Shown here in pieces: positions 59,498-59,742 of a stretch of DNA of 59,742 nt (the stretch's first letter is position 1; each line of letters opens with the position of its first letter). Under the pieces are notes generated by a model, which worked only from the letters and a program-made list of their open reading frames with translations, made no database searches and was not told the origin of the DNA. The stretch spans positions 119,032 through 178,773 of the forward strand of contig DLGD01000036.1 of assembly GCA_002482505.1 (NCBI GenBank), read 5' to 3'. Both the position numbers and the translations under genes were made by a program. This DNA is from Christensenella sp. UBA7703 (GTDB taxonomy: Bacteria; Bacillota; Clostridia; Christensenellales; CAG-138).

Positions 59498-59566
59498 TGT
59501 GAATCTGTAAAGTAAAAGTAGACATTATCAAAAAGATAGTGTCTACTTTTACTTTACAGGTTCACA
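59498..59566. repeat. long palindrome (32-bp stem, 5-base loop)
   Basis: The arms 59498-59529 and 59535-59566 pair over 32 positions, with only two G-U wobbles, around AAAAA. No T run follows directly, so it is not a standard terminator, though it lies 64 bases after the membrane gene. Confidence 0.93.
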
Positions 59567-59591
59567 TTTGCAGGGGTTTCTTTTTGTTGGA

Positions 59592-59616
59592 TTCCGGCGG
59601 CTACCTACTCTCCACG
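59592..59616 (-). rRNA. fragment resembling the 3' end of 5S rRNA
   Basis: Minus strand reads GTGGAGAGTAGGTAGCCGCC and then GGAAT, like the last 25 bases of a bacterial 5S rRNA. Going into the gene the similarity stops at about 59617; 59617-59742 is GC-rich, with no recognisable 5S core, tRNA or open frame. It may be a remnant or a recombination or assembly junction. Confidence 0.35.
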
Positions 59617-59742
59617 CCCGGTTCGCAGACGTCGTTCTGCGTTGCCGCTAAAGCGGCTTCCTTGAACTCCGCTGCTTACCGTTCCTCCGCCTCGCTTCCT
59701 CCCGCACAGCGGGCGCTCGGCTGCGTCATGTCGCAAGTCAAG

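Overview
The window reads as the chromosome of a Gram-positive, probably anaerobic member of the Clostridia (Bacillota) with a fairly GC-rich genome. The signs are strong AGGAGG-type ribosome binding sites with frequent TTG starts, a Gram-positive LexA (SOS) box, a DnaD plus DnaC/DnaI-type helicase-loader pair, an electron-bifurcating NfnAB-type pair typical of anaerobes, and DUF3048, DUF4173 and DUF2975 proteins. No close relative can be named from the sequence alone. No tRNA, CRISPR array, integrase, transposase or intact rRNA gene was seen. Coordinates are in the window frame.

Layout. 1-794 is the start of an ABC exporter running off the left edge. 1029-8172 is an F-type ATP synthase operon (atpI-B-E-F-A-G-D-C) with a long leader. 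It has no separate delta gene: the C-terminal half of delta is fused to the N terminus of alpha. 8250-10552 is a LytS-type histidine kinase and response regulator pair. 10572-12731 is an AT-rich island holding one predicted nuclease-helicase gene, bounded by an exact 38-bp duplication of a terminator. 12742-19332 is a minus-strand block of translation genes (ychF, gltX, glnS, cca) plus a VanZ-like gene. 19918-24703 holds nfnB, nfnA, a small acidic protein and pepF. 25060-27523 is an ECF sigma factor with a membrane-anchored partner. 27617-29336 is a LexA-boxed Y-family polymerase unit. 29467-31789 holds an RNA methyltransferase and metA.

32490-36195 is a MacB-type ABC operon with a membrane-anchored surface protein. 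36445-38877 has a cyclase-family hydrolase, a DMT transporter and a class IV aminotransferase. 39148-42366 encodes three secreted or surface proteins (one cohesin-like, two DUF3048 lipoproteins). 42433-44339 is a divergent pair for methylthioadenosine salvage. 44419-48946 holds a tRNA/rRNA methyltransferase, a sigma-like membrane protein, DnaD, the helicase-loader ATPase and RsmI. 49025-50961 is a DUF4173 / YozG-like regulator / DUF2975 set. 51130-56019 holds an amino-acid kinase, prfB and secA. 56178-57013 is an HTH-membrane regulator flanked by 62-bp near-identical direct repeats. 57050-57937 is a RarD-like transporter. 57965-59742 is an AT-richer tail with a possible micropeptide, an HTH/membrane-protein pair, a 32-bp-stem palindrome and a fragment resembling the 3' end of 5S rRNA.

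The most interesting items are the delta-alpha fusion in the ATP synthase, two cases where a regulatory or defence-like gene sits between duplicated terminators, a dispersed family of AT-only hairpins placed just after stop codons, and the small cysteine-ending ORF near 58.2 kb.
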